A stretch of DNA of 64,000 nucleotides from assembly GCF_000287675.1 (NCBI RefSeq), contig NZ_ALJL01000021.1:96874-160873 (forward strand). Reading direction: 5' to 3'. The translations under genes were made by a program, and so were the position numbers. Positions 44,161-57,000 of the stretch are shown piece by piece. How positions within the stretch are numbered: the first letter of the stretch is position 1; each line of letters starts with the position of its first letter. The notes beneath the pieces are model-generated. The model did no database searches, was not told the origin of the DNA, and worked only from the letters and a program-made list of their open reading frames with translations. Source of the DNA: Lachnoanaerobaculum sp. ICM7 (GTDB lineage Bacteria; Bacillota; Clostridia; Lachnospirales; Lachnospiraceae).

Positions 44161-44762
44161 TTACATGTTTGTATACTTTTTAAATTCTGCAACGCTCATA
44201 CCTGCTCTTTTTGCCGCATCCGAAATGCTTAAAATTCCATCCTTTACCAGAGAAATAAGGACTTGTACAGTTCCTTCTTTAATTCCCTTTTTAATTCCTT
44301 CTTTAATGCCTTCTTCTCTTCCTTTTGCTATTCCTTTTTCCATTCCCCTTGCTTCTACTCTGTCAAGTGCTTCACACATAGTTACATGCTCCTTTCCTTT
44401 CATCTCGTTTATAGTCTCTTCAAATCTGTAATCATTCGTCATTGCAGACATCAGCATTAAAAGTTCATCCACATGTTCAATTACTGTATCACCGGCCACA
44501 TAATTTTTATTTACACGCATCTGATACAAATAGTCCGCCAGTATACGAAAATCACTTTTGAACATATCTATCTTTTCTCTGTCAAGATATGCTATTTCAA
44601 AGAGATTAATTTTGAAATTATTAACATATGGTTTGATCATTTCATCTATCTCTAAAAGTTCAAATAAGCTCTTTGGCTGATTCCATCTACTATTATACCC
44701 GAAATATAAGCGGCATTCTCTTTTCCGGCTTTGTATGATTCTCCAATCCGAACATTGATAAT
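44161..44762 (-). pseudogene. Broken duplicate of the Rpn-family nuclease gene
   Basis: Its 159-residue open part (44161-44640) is nearly identical to the C-terminal half of the intact copy at 44851-45771 (DREKIDMFKSDFRILADYL, MSAMTNDYRFEETINE, KEGTVQVLISLVKDGILSISDAA). Homology continues upstream to about 44762, but a deletion of 91 bases relative to the intact copy (its 45409-45499) shifts the frame, and the N-terminal third is missing. The last residues differ (VAEFKKYTNM against EESFRGYIK). A tandem duplication followed by decay explains it. Confidence 0.8.
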
Positions 44763-44850
44763 TATTATAAACACTAAAATAAGGATGTGAACTTTCACCT
44801 CCTTATTTTACATTTGTACATTTTTAATCCTATGGTCCCTTTGATAAAAC

Positions 44851-45771
44851 TCACTTTATATATCCTCTAAAGGATTCTTCACTCATACCGGCTCTTCTTG
44901 CTGCATCCGAAATGCTTAAAATTCCATCCTTTACCAGAGAAATAAGGACTTGTACAGTTCCTTCTTTAATTCCCTTTTTAATACCCTCTTTAATGCCTTC
45001 TTCTCTTCCTTTTGCTATTCCCTTTTCCATTCCTTTTTCTATTCCCCTTGCTTCTACTCTGTCAAGTACTTCACACATAGTTACATACTCCTTTCCTTTC
45101 ACCTCGTTTATAGTTTCTTCAAATCTGTAATCATTCGTCATTGCAGACATCAGCATTAAAAGTTCATCCACATGTTCAATTACTGTATCACCGGCCACAT
45201 AATTTTTATTTACACGCATCTGAAACAGATAGTCAGCCAGTATCCGAAAATCACTTTTGAACATATCTATCTTTTCTCTGTCAAGATATGCTATTTCAAA
45301 TAGATTCATTTTGAAATCATTAACATATGGTTTGATCATTTCATCTATCTCTAAAAGTTCAAACAAACTCTTTGGATGATTCCATCTACTATTATACCCG
45401 AAATATAATACTAATGTAATCACAGGATAAATTACTTCTTTACTGTTCTCTTTTTTGGCCTGTTTGACATACTCCGCTCCATCATATCCAAAGACCCTCA
45501 GCGGCATTCTCTTTTCCGGCTTTGTCTGATTCTCCAATCCGAACATTGATAATTTTATCTTACTGTTATGCCAATATTTTGCTATATCCCTATACTGTGT
45601 CCTTATCCTGCCATCCAGCTTTAAAATACTTCCCGGCAGTACATCTGTCAGGCTGTCTTCCGTCACCACACTCTTTCCATTAAATAACAACACATTTATA
45701 ATATCTGCGAATACATCATTATACCTTTCAAGTGTCTTTTGTGTAATATCTTTTTCTTTGTTGCCCTTCAT
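44851..45771 (-). CDS. Rpn-family recombination-promoting nuclease / PD-(D/E)XK transposase-like protein
   Basis: About 306 residues. N-terminal NKEKDITQKTLERYNDVFADIINVLLFNGKSVV and later VITLVLYFGYNSRWNHPKSLFELLE match the Rpn/DUF4351-type transposase-nuclease family with its PD-(D/E)XK core. The C-terminal tail contains repeated charged units (EKGMEKGIAKGREEGIKEGIKKGIKEG) and ends SDAARRAGMSEESF, also typical. These proteins cleave DNA and promote recA-independent recombination. ATG 45771 is taken as start because GGAGG stands before it; the open frame extends to 45867. Beside a degraded copy of itself. Confidence 0.85.
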   Translation of the reverse strand: MKGNKEKDITQKTLERYNDVFADIINVLLFNGKSVVTEDSLTDVLPGSILKLDGRIRTQYRDIAKYWHNSKIKLSMFGLENQTKPEKRMPLRVFGYDGAEYVKQAKKENSKEVIYPVITLVLYFGYNSRWNHPKSLFELLEIDEMIKPYVNDFKMNLFEIAYLDREKIDMFKSDFRILADYLFQMRVNKNYVAGDTVIEHVDELLMLMSAMTNDYRFEETINEVKGKEYVTMCEVLDRVEARGIEKGMEKGIAKGREEGIKEGIKKGIKEGTVQVLISLVKDGILSISDAARRAGMSEESFRGYIK

Positions 45772-45950
45772 GCGACCTCCGTTAATGCTACTGATTTGAT
45801 TTAAAAGAAATTGTTTCAAGAAATAATATTTGTAAATGAAAATAGAAATAAAATAAGTGCCGTTCACTTGGCTTTATTTTATGATGAATATAAATATTTT
45901 GCAATAGTAATATTCTTAAATGTCCTTACAGAACTTAAAATATAACAACC

Positions 45951-45978
45951 AAAAAGAGACTGCCACACTGGCAGTCTC
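45951..45978 (-). terminator. Terminator after rpoC
   Basis: GAGACTGCCA and TGGCAGTCTC form a perfect 10-base stem with loop GTG, followed on the minus strand by TTTTTGG. Confidence 0.92.
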
Positions 45979-45988
45979 CCTTCTATCT

Positions 45989-48900
45989 TTATTCTTCATC
46001 GCTCTTAGCATCTGCTTCTTCATTATCAGAACTCTCTTCAACTTCTGAAATCTCTTCAGCATTTTCCGGCTCAAAAGCCTTTTCCTCAGACTCAAGTGCT
46101 TCCTTTGCATCAGCTATCAGCTCTTCTTTGATATCGAGAAGTGCAGGATCGTCCTCACTTAAGATAATCTCATCATCATCTCCAATGAATTCGTCTGTAT
46201 TCAGAGTTACGCTTCTGTATCTCTTCATACCTGTACCTGCCGGTATAAGCTTACCGATAAGTACGTTTTCCTTAAGTCCTATAAGGTGATCCACCTTACC
46301 GTTAATAGCGGCCTCTGTAAGAACCTTTGTAGTCTCCTGGAATGATGCCGCTGAAAGGAATGAATCTGTTGCAAGAGATGCCTTTGTAATACCGAGCATT
46401 ACCTGCTTACCGTCTGCAGGAGTCTTTCCTTCTGCAATAAGCTTTTCATTCATATCATTGTAATCCAGAACATCCATTGAATTTCCCGGAAGTACATCTG
46501 CATCATTGTTTTCTTCTATTCTTACCTTCTTAAGCATCTGACGAACGATAACCTCTATATGCTTATCGTTGATCTCAACACCCTGGAGTCTGTAAACTCT
46601 TTGAACTTCACGAAGCATGTAATCCTGAACCGCACGAACACCTTTTATCTTAAGGATATCATGTGGATTTACACTACCTTCTGTAAGCTCGTCACCGGCC
46701 TCCAATACATCTCCGTTTCCAACCTTTATTCTTGAGCCGTATGGAATCAGGTATGTCTTTGATTCACCTGTTTCATTGTTTGTAACAATAATCTCACGCT
46801 TTTTCTTGGTATCCTTAAGTTCTACAACACCACCGAACTCTGTGATGATTGCAAGTCCCTTAGGTTTTCTTGCCTCGAAAAGCTCCTCGACTCTAGGAAG
46901 ACCCTGTGTGATATCTCCACCGGCAACACCTCCGGTATGGAAAGTACGCATAGTAAGCTGTGTACCCGGCTCACCGATTGACTGAGCGGCTATAATACCT
47001 ACCGCCTCACCTACCTGTACAGCCTGTCCTGTGGCCATGTTTGCACCATAGCACTTAGCACAGATACCTGTATGTGATTTACATGAAAGTATTGTTCTTA
47101 TCTTTACGCTGTCTCTTCCAAGCTTCTCAAGCACCTTCATTACCGCAGCGGCTCTCTTTGGAGTACACATATGATTTGCCTTAACTACAACTTCTCCCGT
47201 ATCAGGATCTGTTATAGTCTCTGCAATATATCTTCCTGTAATTCTCTCCTCAAGACTCTCAATAACTTCCTTACCGTCTGAGAATGCTTTGATTTCCATA
47301 AACGGAATTTCCTTGCCTTCGCAGCAGTCCGTTTCACGAACTATTAAGTCCTGTGAAACGTCTACAAGTCTTCTTGTAAGGTATCCTGAATCGGCTGTAC
47401 GAAGAGCAGTATCTGAAAGCCCTTTTCTAGCACCGTGAGCTGAGATAAAGTACTCCAAAACGTCAAGACCCTCTCTAAAGTTTGACTTAATAGGAAGCTC
47501 GATAGTATGTCCTGTTGTATCCGCCATAAGACCACGCATACCTGCAAGCTGCTTTATCTGCTTATCCGAACCTCTCGCTCCGGAGTCGGCCATCATGAAG
47601 ATATTGTTATATGCATCAAGTCCGTCAAGCAGGTCTCTGGTAAGCTGCTTATCTGTCATATCCCAAGTCTTTATAACTTCTTTGTATCTCTCTTCTTCAG
47701 TAATAAATCCACGGGCATAGTTCTTTGCAATTCTGTCAACTGTAGCCTGTGCATTCTTTATAAGTTCAGGCTTACTCTCAGGTACTGTCATATCTGAAAT
47801 AGAAACGGTCATAGATGCAATAGTTGAATACTTGTATCCGATTGCCTTTATATCATCCAGCACTTCCGCAGTTCTTGAAAGTCCGTGTACATTGATAACC
47901 TTCTCCAGGATCTGCTTACACTGCTTTTTCTTTACAAGGAAATCAATCTCAGGCTTTAACTCATTTCCCGGAATACTTCTGTCAACAAATCCGAGGTCCT
48001 GAGGAATTATTTCATTAAATAAAAGTCTGCCCACTGTTGATTCAACAGTATCTGATAAAACTTCTCCGTTTTCAAGCTTTTTGCTTATTCTAACCTTTAT
48101 TTTAGAATGTAATGTAACAATCTTGTTGTCATATGCAAGAATCGCCTCATTAACACTCTTAAAGAACTTACCTTCTCCCTTTGCTCCGGGTCTTTCCTGT
48201 GTAAGATAATAGATTCCGAGAACCATATCCTGTGAAGGAACGGCAACAGGTCCACCGTCTGAAGGCTTAAGAAGGTTATTTGGTGAAAGCAAAAGGAATC
48301 TGCATTCTGCCTGAGCCTCTACTGAAAGCGGCAAATGGACAGCCATCTGGTCACCGTCAAAGTCAGCGTTAAACGCAGTACATACAAGCGGATGAAGCTT
48401 GATAGCCTTACCCTCTACAAGTACAGGCTCAAATGCCTGAATACCGAGTCTATGAAGTGTAGGCGCTCTGTTAAGCATTACAGGATGCTCTTTGATGACT
48501 TCCTCAAGGATATCCCATACATCATTTTGCATTCTCTCAACCATCTTCTTGGCAGATTTTATATTATGAGCTGTTCCCTTTTCTACAAGCTCCTTCATTA
48601 CGAAAGGCTTGAAGAGTTCTATAGCCATCTCCTTTGGAAGACCGCACTGATAGATTTTAAGCTCAGGTCCTACTACGATAACAGATCTTCCCGAATAGTC
48701 AACACGCTTTCCGAGAAGGTTCTGACGAAAACGTCCCTGTTTACCCTTTAACATATCTGAAAGTGACTTAAGCGCTCTGTTTCCGGGACCTGTAACAGGT
48801 CTTCCTCTTCTACCGTTATCTATAAGAGCATCTACAGCTTCCTGTAACATTCTCTTCTCGTTTCTGATAATGATATCAGGAGCACCAAGCTCCAAAAGTC

Positions 48901-49729
48901 TTGCCAAACGATTGTTTCTGTTTATAATTCTTCTGTAAAGATCGTTCAAATCACTGGTAGCGAATCTACCACCGTCAAGCTGTACCATAGGTCTGATATC
49001 AGGCGGTATAACAGGTACATTTGTGAGTATCATCCACTCAGGCTTATTTCCTGAACTTCTGAAAGCTTCTACAACATCAAGTCTTTTGATAATCTTTGCT
49101 CTCTTTTGTCCTGTAGCATCTACCAACGCTTCTTTTAATTCTACCGACTCTTTTTCAAGATCGATATTGCTTAATATTTCTAAAATGCTCTCTGCACCCA
49201 TACCCGCTCTGAATGAACCGTAGCCATAGGTGTCGATTGCATCTCTATACTCTCTTTCTGAAAGCACCTGCTTATAGTTGAGGGCAGTGTCTCCACCGTC
49301 CAATACTATATATGATGCAAAGTATAATACTTTCTCCAAGATACGAGGTGCAATATCCATGATAAGACCCATTCTTGAAGGAATTCCTTTAAAGTACCAG
49401 ATATGAGATACAGGCGCAGCCAGTTTGATATGACCCATACGCTCTCTACGTACACTGGACTTTGTTACCTCTACACCACATCTGTCACAGACAGTGCCTT
49501 TGTAGCGGATTTTCTTATATTTACCACAGTGACATTCCCAGTCTTTACTTGGTCCGAATATTCTTTCACAGAAAAGACCGTCTCTCTCAGGCTTTAATGT
49601 CCTATAGTTGATAGTCTCAGGCTTTGTAACCTCACCATGAGACCACTGCAGTATTTTTTCAGGAGAAGCCAAACCAATCTTAATTGCATCAAAAGAAATT
49701 GGCTGATAAGCATCATTGTTTTCAGGCAT
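45989..49729 (-). CDS. rpoC: DNA-directed RNA polymerase subunit beta'
   Basis: A 1246-residue core polymerase subunit. N-terminal zinc site [25 protein letters not shown], the catalytic magnesium motif [16 protein letters not shown], bridge and trigger helix region ([51 protein letters not shown]) and the second zinc site ([13 protein letters not shown]) are all present. The length is normal for Firmicutes, with a short acidic tail. It follows rpoB after a 100-base gap holding a perfect hairpin. Confidence 0.98.
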   Translation of the reverse strand: MPENNDAYQPISFDAIKIGLASPEKILQWSHGEVTKPETINYRTLKPERDGLFCERIFGPSKDWECHCGKYKKIRYKGTVCDRCGVEVTKSSVRRERMGHIKLAAPVSHIWYFKGIPSRMGLIMDIAPRILEKVLYFASYIVLDGGDTALNYKQVLSEREYRDAIDTYGYGSFRAGMGAESILEILSNIDLEKESVELKEALVDATGQKRAKIIKRLDVVEAFRSSGNKPEWMILTNVPVIPPDIRPMVQLDGGRFATSDLNDLYRRIINRNNRLARLLELGAPDIIIRNEKRMLQEAVDALIDNGRRGRPVTGPGNRALKSLSDMLKGKQGRFRQNLLGKRVDYSGRSVIVVGPELKIYQCGLPKEMAIELFKPFVMKELVEKGTAHNIKSAKKMVERMQNDVWDILEEVIKEHPVMLNRAPTLHRLGIQAFEPVLVEGKAIKLHPLVCTAFNADFDGDQMAVHLPLSVEAQAECRFLLLSPNNLLKPSDGGPVAVPSQDMVLGIYYLTQERPGAKGEGKFFKSVNEAILAYDNKIVTLHSKIKVRISKKLENGEVLSDTVESTVGRLLFNEIIPQDLGFVDRSIPGNELKPEIDFLVKKKQCKQILEKVINVHGLSRTAEVLDDIKAIGYKYSTIASMTVSISDMTVPESKPELIKNAQATVDRIAKNYARGFITEEERYKEVIKTWDMTDKQLTRDLLDGLDAYNNIFMMADSGARGSDKQIKQLAGMRGLMADTTGHTIELPIKSNFREGLDVLEYFISAHGARKGLSDTALRTADSGYLTRRLVDVSQDLIVRETDCCEGKEIPFMEIKAFSDGKEVIESLEERITGRYIAETITDPDTGEVVVKANHMCTPKRAAAVMKVLEKLGRDSVKIRTILSCKSHTGICAKCYGANMATGQAVQVGEAVGIIAAQSIGEPGTQLTMRTFHTGGVAGGDITQGLPRVEELFEARKPKGLAIITEFGGVVELKDTKKKREIIVTNNETGESKTYLIPYGSRIKVGNGDVLEAGDELTEGSVNPHDILKIKGVRAVQDYMLREVQRVYRLQGVEINDKHIEVIVRQMLKKVRIEENNDADVLPGNSMDVLDYNDMNEKLIAEGKTPADGKQVMLGITKASLATDSFLSAASFQETTKVLTEAAINGKVDHLIGLKENVLIGKLIPAGTGMKRYRSVTLNTDEFIGDDDEIILSEDDPALLDIKEELIADAKEALESEEKAFEPENAEEISEVEESSDNEEADAKSDEE

Positions 49730-49779
49730 AAAATTTGCTCCCTTCTATATAAAACGATAAATCGACTTCATTGATTTTT

Positions 49780-49802
49780 GCAGATGCCCTTAGGGCATCT
49801 GC
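49780..49802 (-). other. Perfect hairpin in the rpoB-rpoC gap
   Basis: GCAGATGCCCT and AGGGCATCTGC form an 11-base perfect inverted repeat around a single base. On the minus strand it is followed by AAAAATC rather than T, so it is not a usual terminator; mRNA processing or attenuation between rpoB and rpoC is possible. Confidence 0.55.
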
Positions 49803-49829
49803 TGTATAAGTATTCACTCCACTTTCAGA

Positions 49830-52800
49830 TTATTCTTCAAAATTATCTGTGTCATCAAATGAATCTTCGTTATAGGAGGAATCATCCCCCGAATCTATAT
49901 CACCATCATAGTCAGCATCGGCACTCTGCATATCGGCTGCATCTTCCGAAACGGATACAAACTCGCCGTCCTTTACTTCCTGCTCACTATAACCTGCAGA
50001 CTTGAAATCTTCTCTTCCATGGTGTCTGCTCTCACCCTCTATAATTGAGTGAATGCTGAGATCTGCATATTCCGTATTCTCTTTGAGTTCTACTTCTCTT
50101 CCGTCTTCTCCGAGTACACTTATATCAAGTCCCAAAGACTGAAGCTCTTTTAAAAGTACCTTGAATGACTCAGGTATACCTGCATCAGGTATGTTCTCGC
50201 CCTTGATAACGGCCTCGTATGTCTTCACACGTCCTGTAACATCATCGGATTTTACTGTCAGAATCTCCTGCAATGTATATGATGCACCATAAGCCTCAAG
50301 AGCCCAAACCTCCATCTCTCCGAATCTCTGTCCACCGAACTGCGCTTTACCGCCAAGTGGCTGCTGAGTAACAAGTGAGTATGGTCCTGTAGATCTTGCA
50401 TGAATCTTATCGTCTACCATGTGGTGGAGCTTCAAATAATGCATGTGACCTATTGTAACAGGGCTGTCAAAGTACTCTCCCGTTCTACCGTCACGAAGTC
50501 TTACTTTACCGTCTCTTGAAAGAGGAACACCTTCCCAAAGTTTTCTGTTCTCAAGATGTGAACCGAGATATTCTACAACTCCGGGATCCAGCACATCTTT
50601 ATATTTATTCTCGAAGTCATCCCAATCACCGTTTACATAGTCATTTGCAACTTCAAGCATATCCATGATGTCATTCTCGTTTGCACCGTCAAAGACAGGA
50701 GTAGCCACATTAAAGCCAAGCGCCTTTGCCGCAAGTGAGAGGTGAATCTCAAGCACCTGTCCGATGTTCATACGTGAAGGCACACCCAATGGATTAAGCA
50801 CGATATCAAGCGGTCTGCCGTTTGGAAGGAATGGCATATCCTCTACAGGTAATACTCTGGAAACAACACCCTTGTTACCGTGACGACCCGCCATCTTATC
50901 ACCGACAGAAATCTTTCTCTTTTGTGCTATATAAATTCTTACATTCTGTGTAACACCCGGAGCCAATTCATCTCCGGCTTCTCTTGTAAATACTTTCGCA
51001 TCAACAACAACACCGTAAGCACCATGTGGTACCTTAAGTGAAGTATCTCTTACCTCTCTTGCCTTCTCACCGAAAATTGCACGAAGAAGTCTTTCCTCTG
51101 CTGTAAGCTCCGTCTCTCCCTTCGGAGTAACCTTTCCTACAAGTATATCACCGGCTCTTACTTCCGCACCGATTCTGATAATACCTCTCTCATCAAGATC
51201 TTTAAGAGCATCATCACCGACTCCCGGTACATCTCTTGTAATCTCTTCAGGTCCGAGCTTAGTCTCTCTTGCCGCACATTCGTATTCCTCGATATGAATA
51301 GATGTATATACATCATATTCTACAAGTCTCTCACTAAGGAGTACGGCATCCTCGTAATTGTATCCTTCCCATGTCATGAAACCGATAAGCGGATTCTTTC
51401 CAAGGGCTATCTCTCCATTATATGTAGAAGCACCGTCTGCAATAACCTCACCGGCATTTACATGGTTACCCTTAAACACTATAGGCTTTTGATTATATGA
51501 GTTTGACTGGTTACTTCTTGCAAACTTGATAAGCTTGTAAGTATCAAGTACCGCATCATCATCTCTTTTAATAACAATCTTATCTGACGAACACTCAATT
51601 ACTGTTCCCGAATTCTTGGCAACAACACAGACACCTGAGTCTACTGCAGCCTTAGTCTCCATACCTGTACCTACTACAGGTGCATCGGTAATCATAAGAG
51701 GCACTGCCTGTCTCTGCATGTTTGAACCCATCAGCGCACGGTTAGCATCGTCGTTCTCAAGGAAAGGAATCATACTTGTAGCCACTGAGAATACCATTCT
51801 CGGTGATACGTCCATCAAATCTATATTTTTCTTCTTAAACTCTGAAGTCTCATCACGGTAACGTCCTGAAACATTGTTGTTTACAAAATGTCCTTCGGCA
51901 TCAAGCGGTTCATTCGCCTGCGCAACTGTGAAATTATCCTCTTCATCCGCTGTAAGATATACTACTTCTTCCGTAACTCTCGGATTTTCAGGATCCTGTG
52001 ACTTATCCACAACACGATAAGGTGCCTCTACAAATCCGTATTCATTTACTCTTGCAAAGCTCGCAAGTGAGTTTATAAGTCCGATGTTAGGTCCTTCAGG
52101 TGTCTCTATAGGGCACATTCTGCCATAGTGAGTATAGTGAACGTCTCGAACCTCGAATCCGGCTCTTTCTCTTGAAAGACCTCCCGGTCCCAAAGCTGAA
52201 AGTCTTCTCTTATGTGTAAGCTCTGAAAGAGGGTTGTTTTGGTCCATAAACTGGCTCAGCTGTGAACTTCCGAAGAACTCCTTAACAGCAGCAGTTACAG
52301 GCTTAATATTTATAAGTGATTGAGGTGTAATAGACTCAATGTCCTGAGTGGTCATTCTCTCTCTTACAACTCTCTCCATTCTTGTAAGACCGATACGATA
52401 CTGGTTTTGTAACAGCTCTCCTACCGCTCTTATTCTTCTGTTTCCTAAGTGGTCGATATCATCCTTGCTTCCGATATGCTCTTCTATATGCATATTGTAG
52501 TTTACAGTAGCGAAAATATCTTCCTTTGTGATATGCTTTGGAATAAGCTCATTGATATTCTTCTCAATAGCCTTTATAAGCTCCTCACCCTCGTTTTCTT
52601 CCAGCAATTTCTGAAGTACAGGATAATATACCTGCTCTGTAACTCCGATAGATTTAGGGTCTGTAAGCTCAGGTACATAGCTTTCGATATCTACCATCAT
52701 ATTTGAGAGAACTTTTACTTCACGTTCTACTCCTTTTATCCATACGGCAGGAATAGCCGCATTCTGTATTGCTGTTGCAGTCTGAGCATCAACTACTGTA

Positions 52801-53732
52801 TCTGCCTGTGCCAATACTTCACCTGTATTCTCATCCACTACATCTCTTGCGAGAGTATGTCCCTTTATTCTGTTCTTAAAATGGAGTTTTTTGTTGAATT
52901 TGTATCTTCCCACCTTTGCCAAATCATATCTTCTGGCATCGAAGAACATTGCTTTAAGCAAACTTTCAGCACTGTCTACTGAAAGAGGCTCACCCGGTCT
53001 GATCTTCTTATATAATTCGAGCAAACCGTCCTGGTAATTTTCAGACGGATCTTTTGCAAAACTCGCCATAATCTTCGGCTCCTCGCCGAACATATCTATA
53101 ATCTGAGTATTTGTTCCAAGACCGAAAGCACGCAAAAGTACTGTGATAGGAACTTTTCTTGTTCTGTCCACTCTTGCATAAAAGATATCGTTAGAATCTG
53201 TTTCGTATTCAAGCCATGCACCTCTGTTAGGTATGACCTGAGACATAAATAGCTCTTTACCTATTTTATCGTGATCAATTGTATAATAAATACCCGGTGA
53301 ACGGACCAACTGGCTGACTATAACTCTCTCCGCACCGTTTATTACAAATGATCCGGTATCTGTCATCAGTGGTAAATCTCCTAAAAAGATCTCATGCTCG
53401 TTTATCTCATCCTTATCCTTATTGGTAAGTCTGATTTTCACCTTTAACGGAGCTGCGTATGTTGTATCTCTATCCTTACACTCTTCTATGGAATATTTAA
53501 CTTCATCTCTTGCCAATTTAAAATTGACAAAATCGAGGCTAAAATGTCCCGCAAAATCTTCTATAGGAAATATATCCCTAAAAACTTCTTTTAGGCCTGC
53601 ATCCAGGAACCATTGATATGAGTCTTTTTGTATCTCTATCAGGTTTGGCATTTCCAGAACTTCTTTTTGTGTCTGGAAACTCATCCTCATGCTCTTTCCG
53701 GAAGTTATCGGATGCATCTTGCTTCTATCCAT
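49830..53732 (-). CDS. rpoB: DNA-directed RNA polymerase subunit beta
   Basis: A 1300-residue core polymerase subunit. The rifampicin-binding region ([31 protein letters not shown]) has the wild-type residues at the usual resistance positions. Further marks: [30 protein letters not shown] and [24 protein letters not shown] near the C-terminus. An extended acidic tail (about 50 residues) follows. The start has AGGGGTG in front; a promoter lies about 170 bases upstream. No rplJ or rplL precedes it. Confidence 0.98.
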   Translation of the reverse strand: MDRSKMHPITSGKSMRMSFQTQKEVLEMPNLIEIQKDSYQWFLDAGLKEVFRDIFPIEDFAGHFSLDFVNFKLARDEVKYSIEECKDRDTTYAAPLKVKIRLTNKDKDEINEHEIFLGDLPLMTDTGSFVINGAERVIVSQLVRSPGIYYTIDHDKIGKELFMSQVIPNRGAWLEYETDSNDIFYARVDRTRKVPITVLLRAFGLGTNTQIIDMFGEEPKIMASFAKDPSENYQDGLLELYKKIRPGEPLSVDSAESLLKAMFFDARRYDLAKVGRYKFNKKLHFKNRIKGHTLARDVVDENTGEVLAQADTVVDAQTATAIQNAAIPAVWIKGVEREVKVLSNMMVDIESYVPELTDPKSIGVTEQVYYPVLQKLLEENEGEELIKAIEKNINELIPKHITKEDIFATVNYNMHIEEHIGSKDDIDHLGNRRIRAVGELLQNQYRIGLTRMERVVRERMTTQDIESITPQSLINIKPVTAAVKEFFGSSQLSQFMDQNNPLSELTHKRRLSALGPGGLSRERAGFEVRDVHYTHYGRMCPIETPEGPNIGLINSLASFARVNEYGFVEAPYRVVDKSQDPENPRVTEEVVYLTADEEDNFTVAQANEPLDAEGHFVNNNVSGRYRDETSEFKKKNIDLMDVSPRMVFSVATSMIPFLENDDANRALMGSNMQRQAVPLMITDAPVVGTGMETKAAVDSGVCVVAKNSGTVIECSSDKIVIKRDDDAVLDTYKLIKFARSNQSNSYNQKPIVFKGNHVNAGEVIADGASTYNGEIALGKNPLIGFMTWEGYNYEDAVLLSERLVEYDVYTSIHIEEYECAARETKLGPEEITRDVPGVGDDALKDLDERGIIRIGAEVRAGDILVGKVTPKGETELTAEERLLRAIFGEKAREVRDTSLKVPHGAYGVVVDAKVFTREAGDELAPGVTQNVRIYIAQKRKISVGDKMAGRHGNKGVVSRVLPVEDMPFLPNGRPLDIVLNPLGVPSRMNIGQVLEIHLSLAAKALGFNVATPVFDGANENDIMDMLEVANDYVNGDWDDFENKYKDVLDPGVVEYLGSHLENRKLWEGVPLSRDGKVRLRDGRTGEYFDSPVTIGHMHYLKLHHMVDDKIHARSTGPYSLVTQQPLGGKAQFGGQRFGEMEVWALEAYGASYTLQEILTVKSDDVTGRVKTYEAVIKGENIPDAGIPESFKVLLKELQSLGLDISVLGEDGREVELKENTEYADLSIHSIIEGESRHHGREDFKSAGYSEQEVKDGEFVSVSEDAADMQSADADYDGDIDSGDDSSYNEDSFDDTDNFEE

Positions 53733-53893
53733 TGACGTTTCACCCCTGTATATTTTTTATTCTATGAATTTAGATTTTTCTATGTTATAATTAGAGCAAT
53801 CTATTCAATTTGTTTAGCCGTTAGGCAAGTTACATTGGACATTTTCACGTCCAAACACCTCTAAAAGGGCACAAAAATCCCTACAATAGTGCA
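53733..53893 (-). other. Structured 5' leader of rpoB
   Basis: The untranslated leader contains a hairpin TTGGAC-GTGAAAAT-GTCCAA at about 53830-53850 and shorter possible stems (GCC/GGC; GCAC/GTGC). It resembles no riboswitch I know. A separate long-range pair (ATGCCTCCTT / AAGGGGGCAT, 53974-54029) upstream of the promoter may help end the surface-protein transcript. Nothing else is visible in the 53733-54061 gap. Confidence 0.35.
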
Positions 53894-53899
53894 ACTTTC

Positions 53900-53928
53900 A
53901 TCTTACAAAAATAAAGTCAACATGTCAA
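53900..53928 (-). promoter_or_regulatory. Promoter of rpoBC
   Basis: Consensus TTGACA and TAAGAT on the minus strand, separated by 17 bases. It implies a leader of about 160 bases and independent transcription of rpoBC. Confidence 0.75.
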
Positions 53929-54061
53929 TACGGAACATATGTTCATTTATTTTCAATTTTCCACATATCTAAAATGCCCCCTTATAAAGTAATAAGTATT
54001 TTTCACTCATTTGCTCTAAAAGGAGGCATAATCAATCAAATATAATATTTAATTTTTAATC

Positions 54062-57000
54062 TTATCGTATTACCGCATTTGATGATGTAGCGGTTTCTAC
54101 TGCACTTAAGTCTCTTCTTGATCTTGTTCTGCCTGTTGCGGAAGCATTTTCAGCTATCTCAACATTAAATCTGACAGTTTCAAAGTTCTCTGAACTTATT
54201 GCCACTTCATTATTTACCTGATTGAATCCGTCAAGTGAAAGGTCAATAAGCTGAGTGTATCCGAAAGTCATATTTGCTGTAAGCTTATATGTAGCGGCGT
54301 TTCTAAGATTATATCCTTTATTGTAAGTAACACCGTTTACGGTAACTGTTGCCTTACCTGACTTTATAAGTTCTGTAAATCTCTTAAGTACTGCTTTATC
54401 AGTATCATCAAATTTCAGCCTTACAAAATTATCATAGCCCTTCTTAATCTCTGAACCTGTAATAGCCGGTGTAGCTATCTGTGAAGATGTAGTATAGACT
54501 AAATCATCCATACCTTCTCCCTTAAATACAAGTTTATCTGCAAATCCCTTTATCTTTCTTGATTTTATGTAGATTACATTATTGTTGTCTACTGCAAATA
54601 CATCTCTGCCCAGTGTTGATATTGTACCTTCTTCAACCCTTACATCGTTTACTTCTACGGCATTAAGCTTCTCTATAAACTCATTAATCTTTGCAGTATC
54701 ACCCTTTAATGTAACGGCATATACTTCGGCATTATTATACTTTGTAAATTCAACCTTATCTACTTCCACCTCATTAACTGTAGGAACTACCGGTGCCGGT
54801 GCAACACTTTCCGCTATGCTTCCGTCAGCATTCATTGTAAATGTAAGTTCCTTATATCCATCCGCCTTTACAACAAAATCAAACTTATTATCTGTAAAAC
54901 TGTTTGCCTTTACAGATAACTGACTTATTTTGCCTCCATAAGCCGAATCGTTATGCGCCCTAAATTCTTTTGTATTTCCAAATCCGAAACCGATAATACC
55001 CGCTTTAGTATAATCCTCACCGTTTACATTGACACTTGTAACCGCTTTAAGATATTTCTCAAGATCGGATTCATTCATGCCATCGAATTTCACTGTAAGC
55101 ATATTGTAGAATATCGAATTCGACTTTTTGCCTGTCTTTGCCTTAGGTGCATCCTTGCCCTCTTCCACTGCAGGTGGAGTTACAGGGGTTACAGGAGTTA
55201 CAGGGGTTACAGGTGCTGTATTTGCTTTCTCAGTAATATTTACTTTTATAGACTTTACAGCATAGTTTCTGTCGTTTGACTTCAGATAGATAATATACTC
55301 ACCTGCATTTTTAAACAATCCGCCGCGAAGTGTAATTTTTCCGTCCGCAACAGTATAAACCGAATTTGAAGTATAACCGCCTGCAGACGCGGATATTACG
55401 TCTCTAAGTGTACCGTCAGGACTTTGAATACTTACGCTGCCAAGCTTACTGAGGAAATCGCCTTTCTTGGCATCATCATCCTTAACAGCCTTTATAACTA
55501 TTTCCGAATCCGTTTCATGCTTTTCACTTACATCACTAAGTTCCACTTCTTCCAAAGTATCTGTGATGGTAAGGTCAAGTTCTATCTTCTCAAAACCTAT
55601 AGAATTAAGAGCAAGTTTATGTGTTCCTACAATAGGAGCAAGATATCTGTTGAATGCACTCTTATAGAGTGTGATACTCTTATAATCTGCACTTACTTCA
55701 TACTGCTTTAGGTAATTGTCTCCTCTAAGTGGTGATGAACCGTCAAGTATAACAGACTCAAGATTCTTTAAGAAATCTGCGTTGTCGGTTGTTATTGTAA
55801 AGCTGTCCGCATTTGCCTGTATGAGACCTTCAAATGTAGGTGCAGCTTCTCCTACAAGATTACCGTAACGATAAATAGTTCCAAGCCTACCGTTTTCAAG
55901 TACGTTCTTTACATTTCCGACAATATTTCTTGTAGTTGCATTCTCAGACTTGATATAGTCCTCAAATGTAAGAACCTTTCCTTCAAGTTTTGCATCCTTA
56001 TATGCATCCACAAAATTGTTAAGAAGATATAATTTACTCTTATCTTCTCCAACAATCGCCTCAGGTGACTGCTCAAGCCACCAGTTCATTACAGCATCCG
56101 AATCCTTGCTTCTAAGCCCGATTTCATTTAAAATCATTGCATTTGCAAGCAGATCGTAATCATACATAAGGTATGAATTTATCATCATACTTCCGCTTGC
56201 ACCGGATGTGGCATCAGCCTTACCGCCTGTCTTACCTGTAGCACCTGATACGGAATCGGCCTTCTTTCCTGAACTTGAAGAAGATGAAGAACTTCCTCCG
56301 CCTACAAGAACCTTTGTAATTGTTGAAGACTCTCTGTTTCCTGCATGATTTTTACCTACTGTAGGAGCGGATATGGCATCCACAGTCTTAGACTCGTCAC
56401 TGACAGGTGTTGTTGCTACGGATGAACCGTCACTCTTTAATACTTCAAACTTCTTTGTAAGAGTCTTGTACCCCTTTGTATATATTGTAGCTGTATAAAC
56501 TCCGGCTACATCTGTATACACCTTACCTGAAGTGCTGTCTGTTCCTGTAATCTGTACTATATCAGAAATATTATGCCATCCTGAAATCTTCGGCAATTCA
56601 ATAACGCTACCGTCAGGCTTTGTAAGTGTTACTCTGTACATTACCACACCTATATCATTTCCAAAGCTCTGATTGTTTTTAGGATCAACTATCTTAAATC
56701 TGATATTTTCTCCCACCTTAGGATTTGGAGTTGTACTGTCACGCATCACCTTAAAGTTTGTACTGCTTACCAATGATATAGGAAGGCTTATTCTTTCATT
56801 GCCCTTTGCAGAGCCTATACTTACATAGTAATCTCCTCTGCTTCTTGCATTGTTTTGCGGAAGAGGAATATTTATAACTCCCACCTTTGCATACTTTGTC
56901 TCTACAGACTTATTGTATATAAGGCTTGAGTTTATAATATTGTGGTCTTCATTAAGAAGCTTAATATTATTAAGACCTTCAAACCACTTCTCCTGCTCCT

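Noticed and set aside
51900..52360. Rifampicin-resistance change in rpoB
   Set aside because: The residues at the usual resistance positions are wild type.
53733..53893. Ribosomal L10-type leader
   Set aside because: The genes it controls (rplJL) are absent and I could not match the known L10 leader structure.
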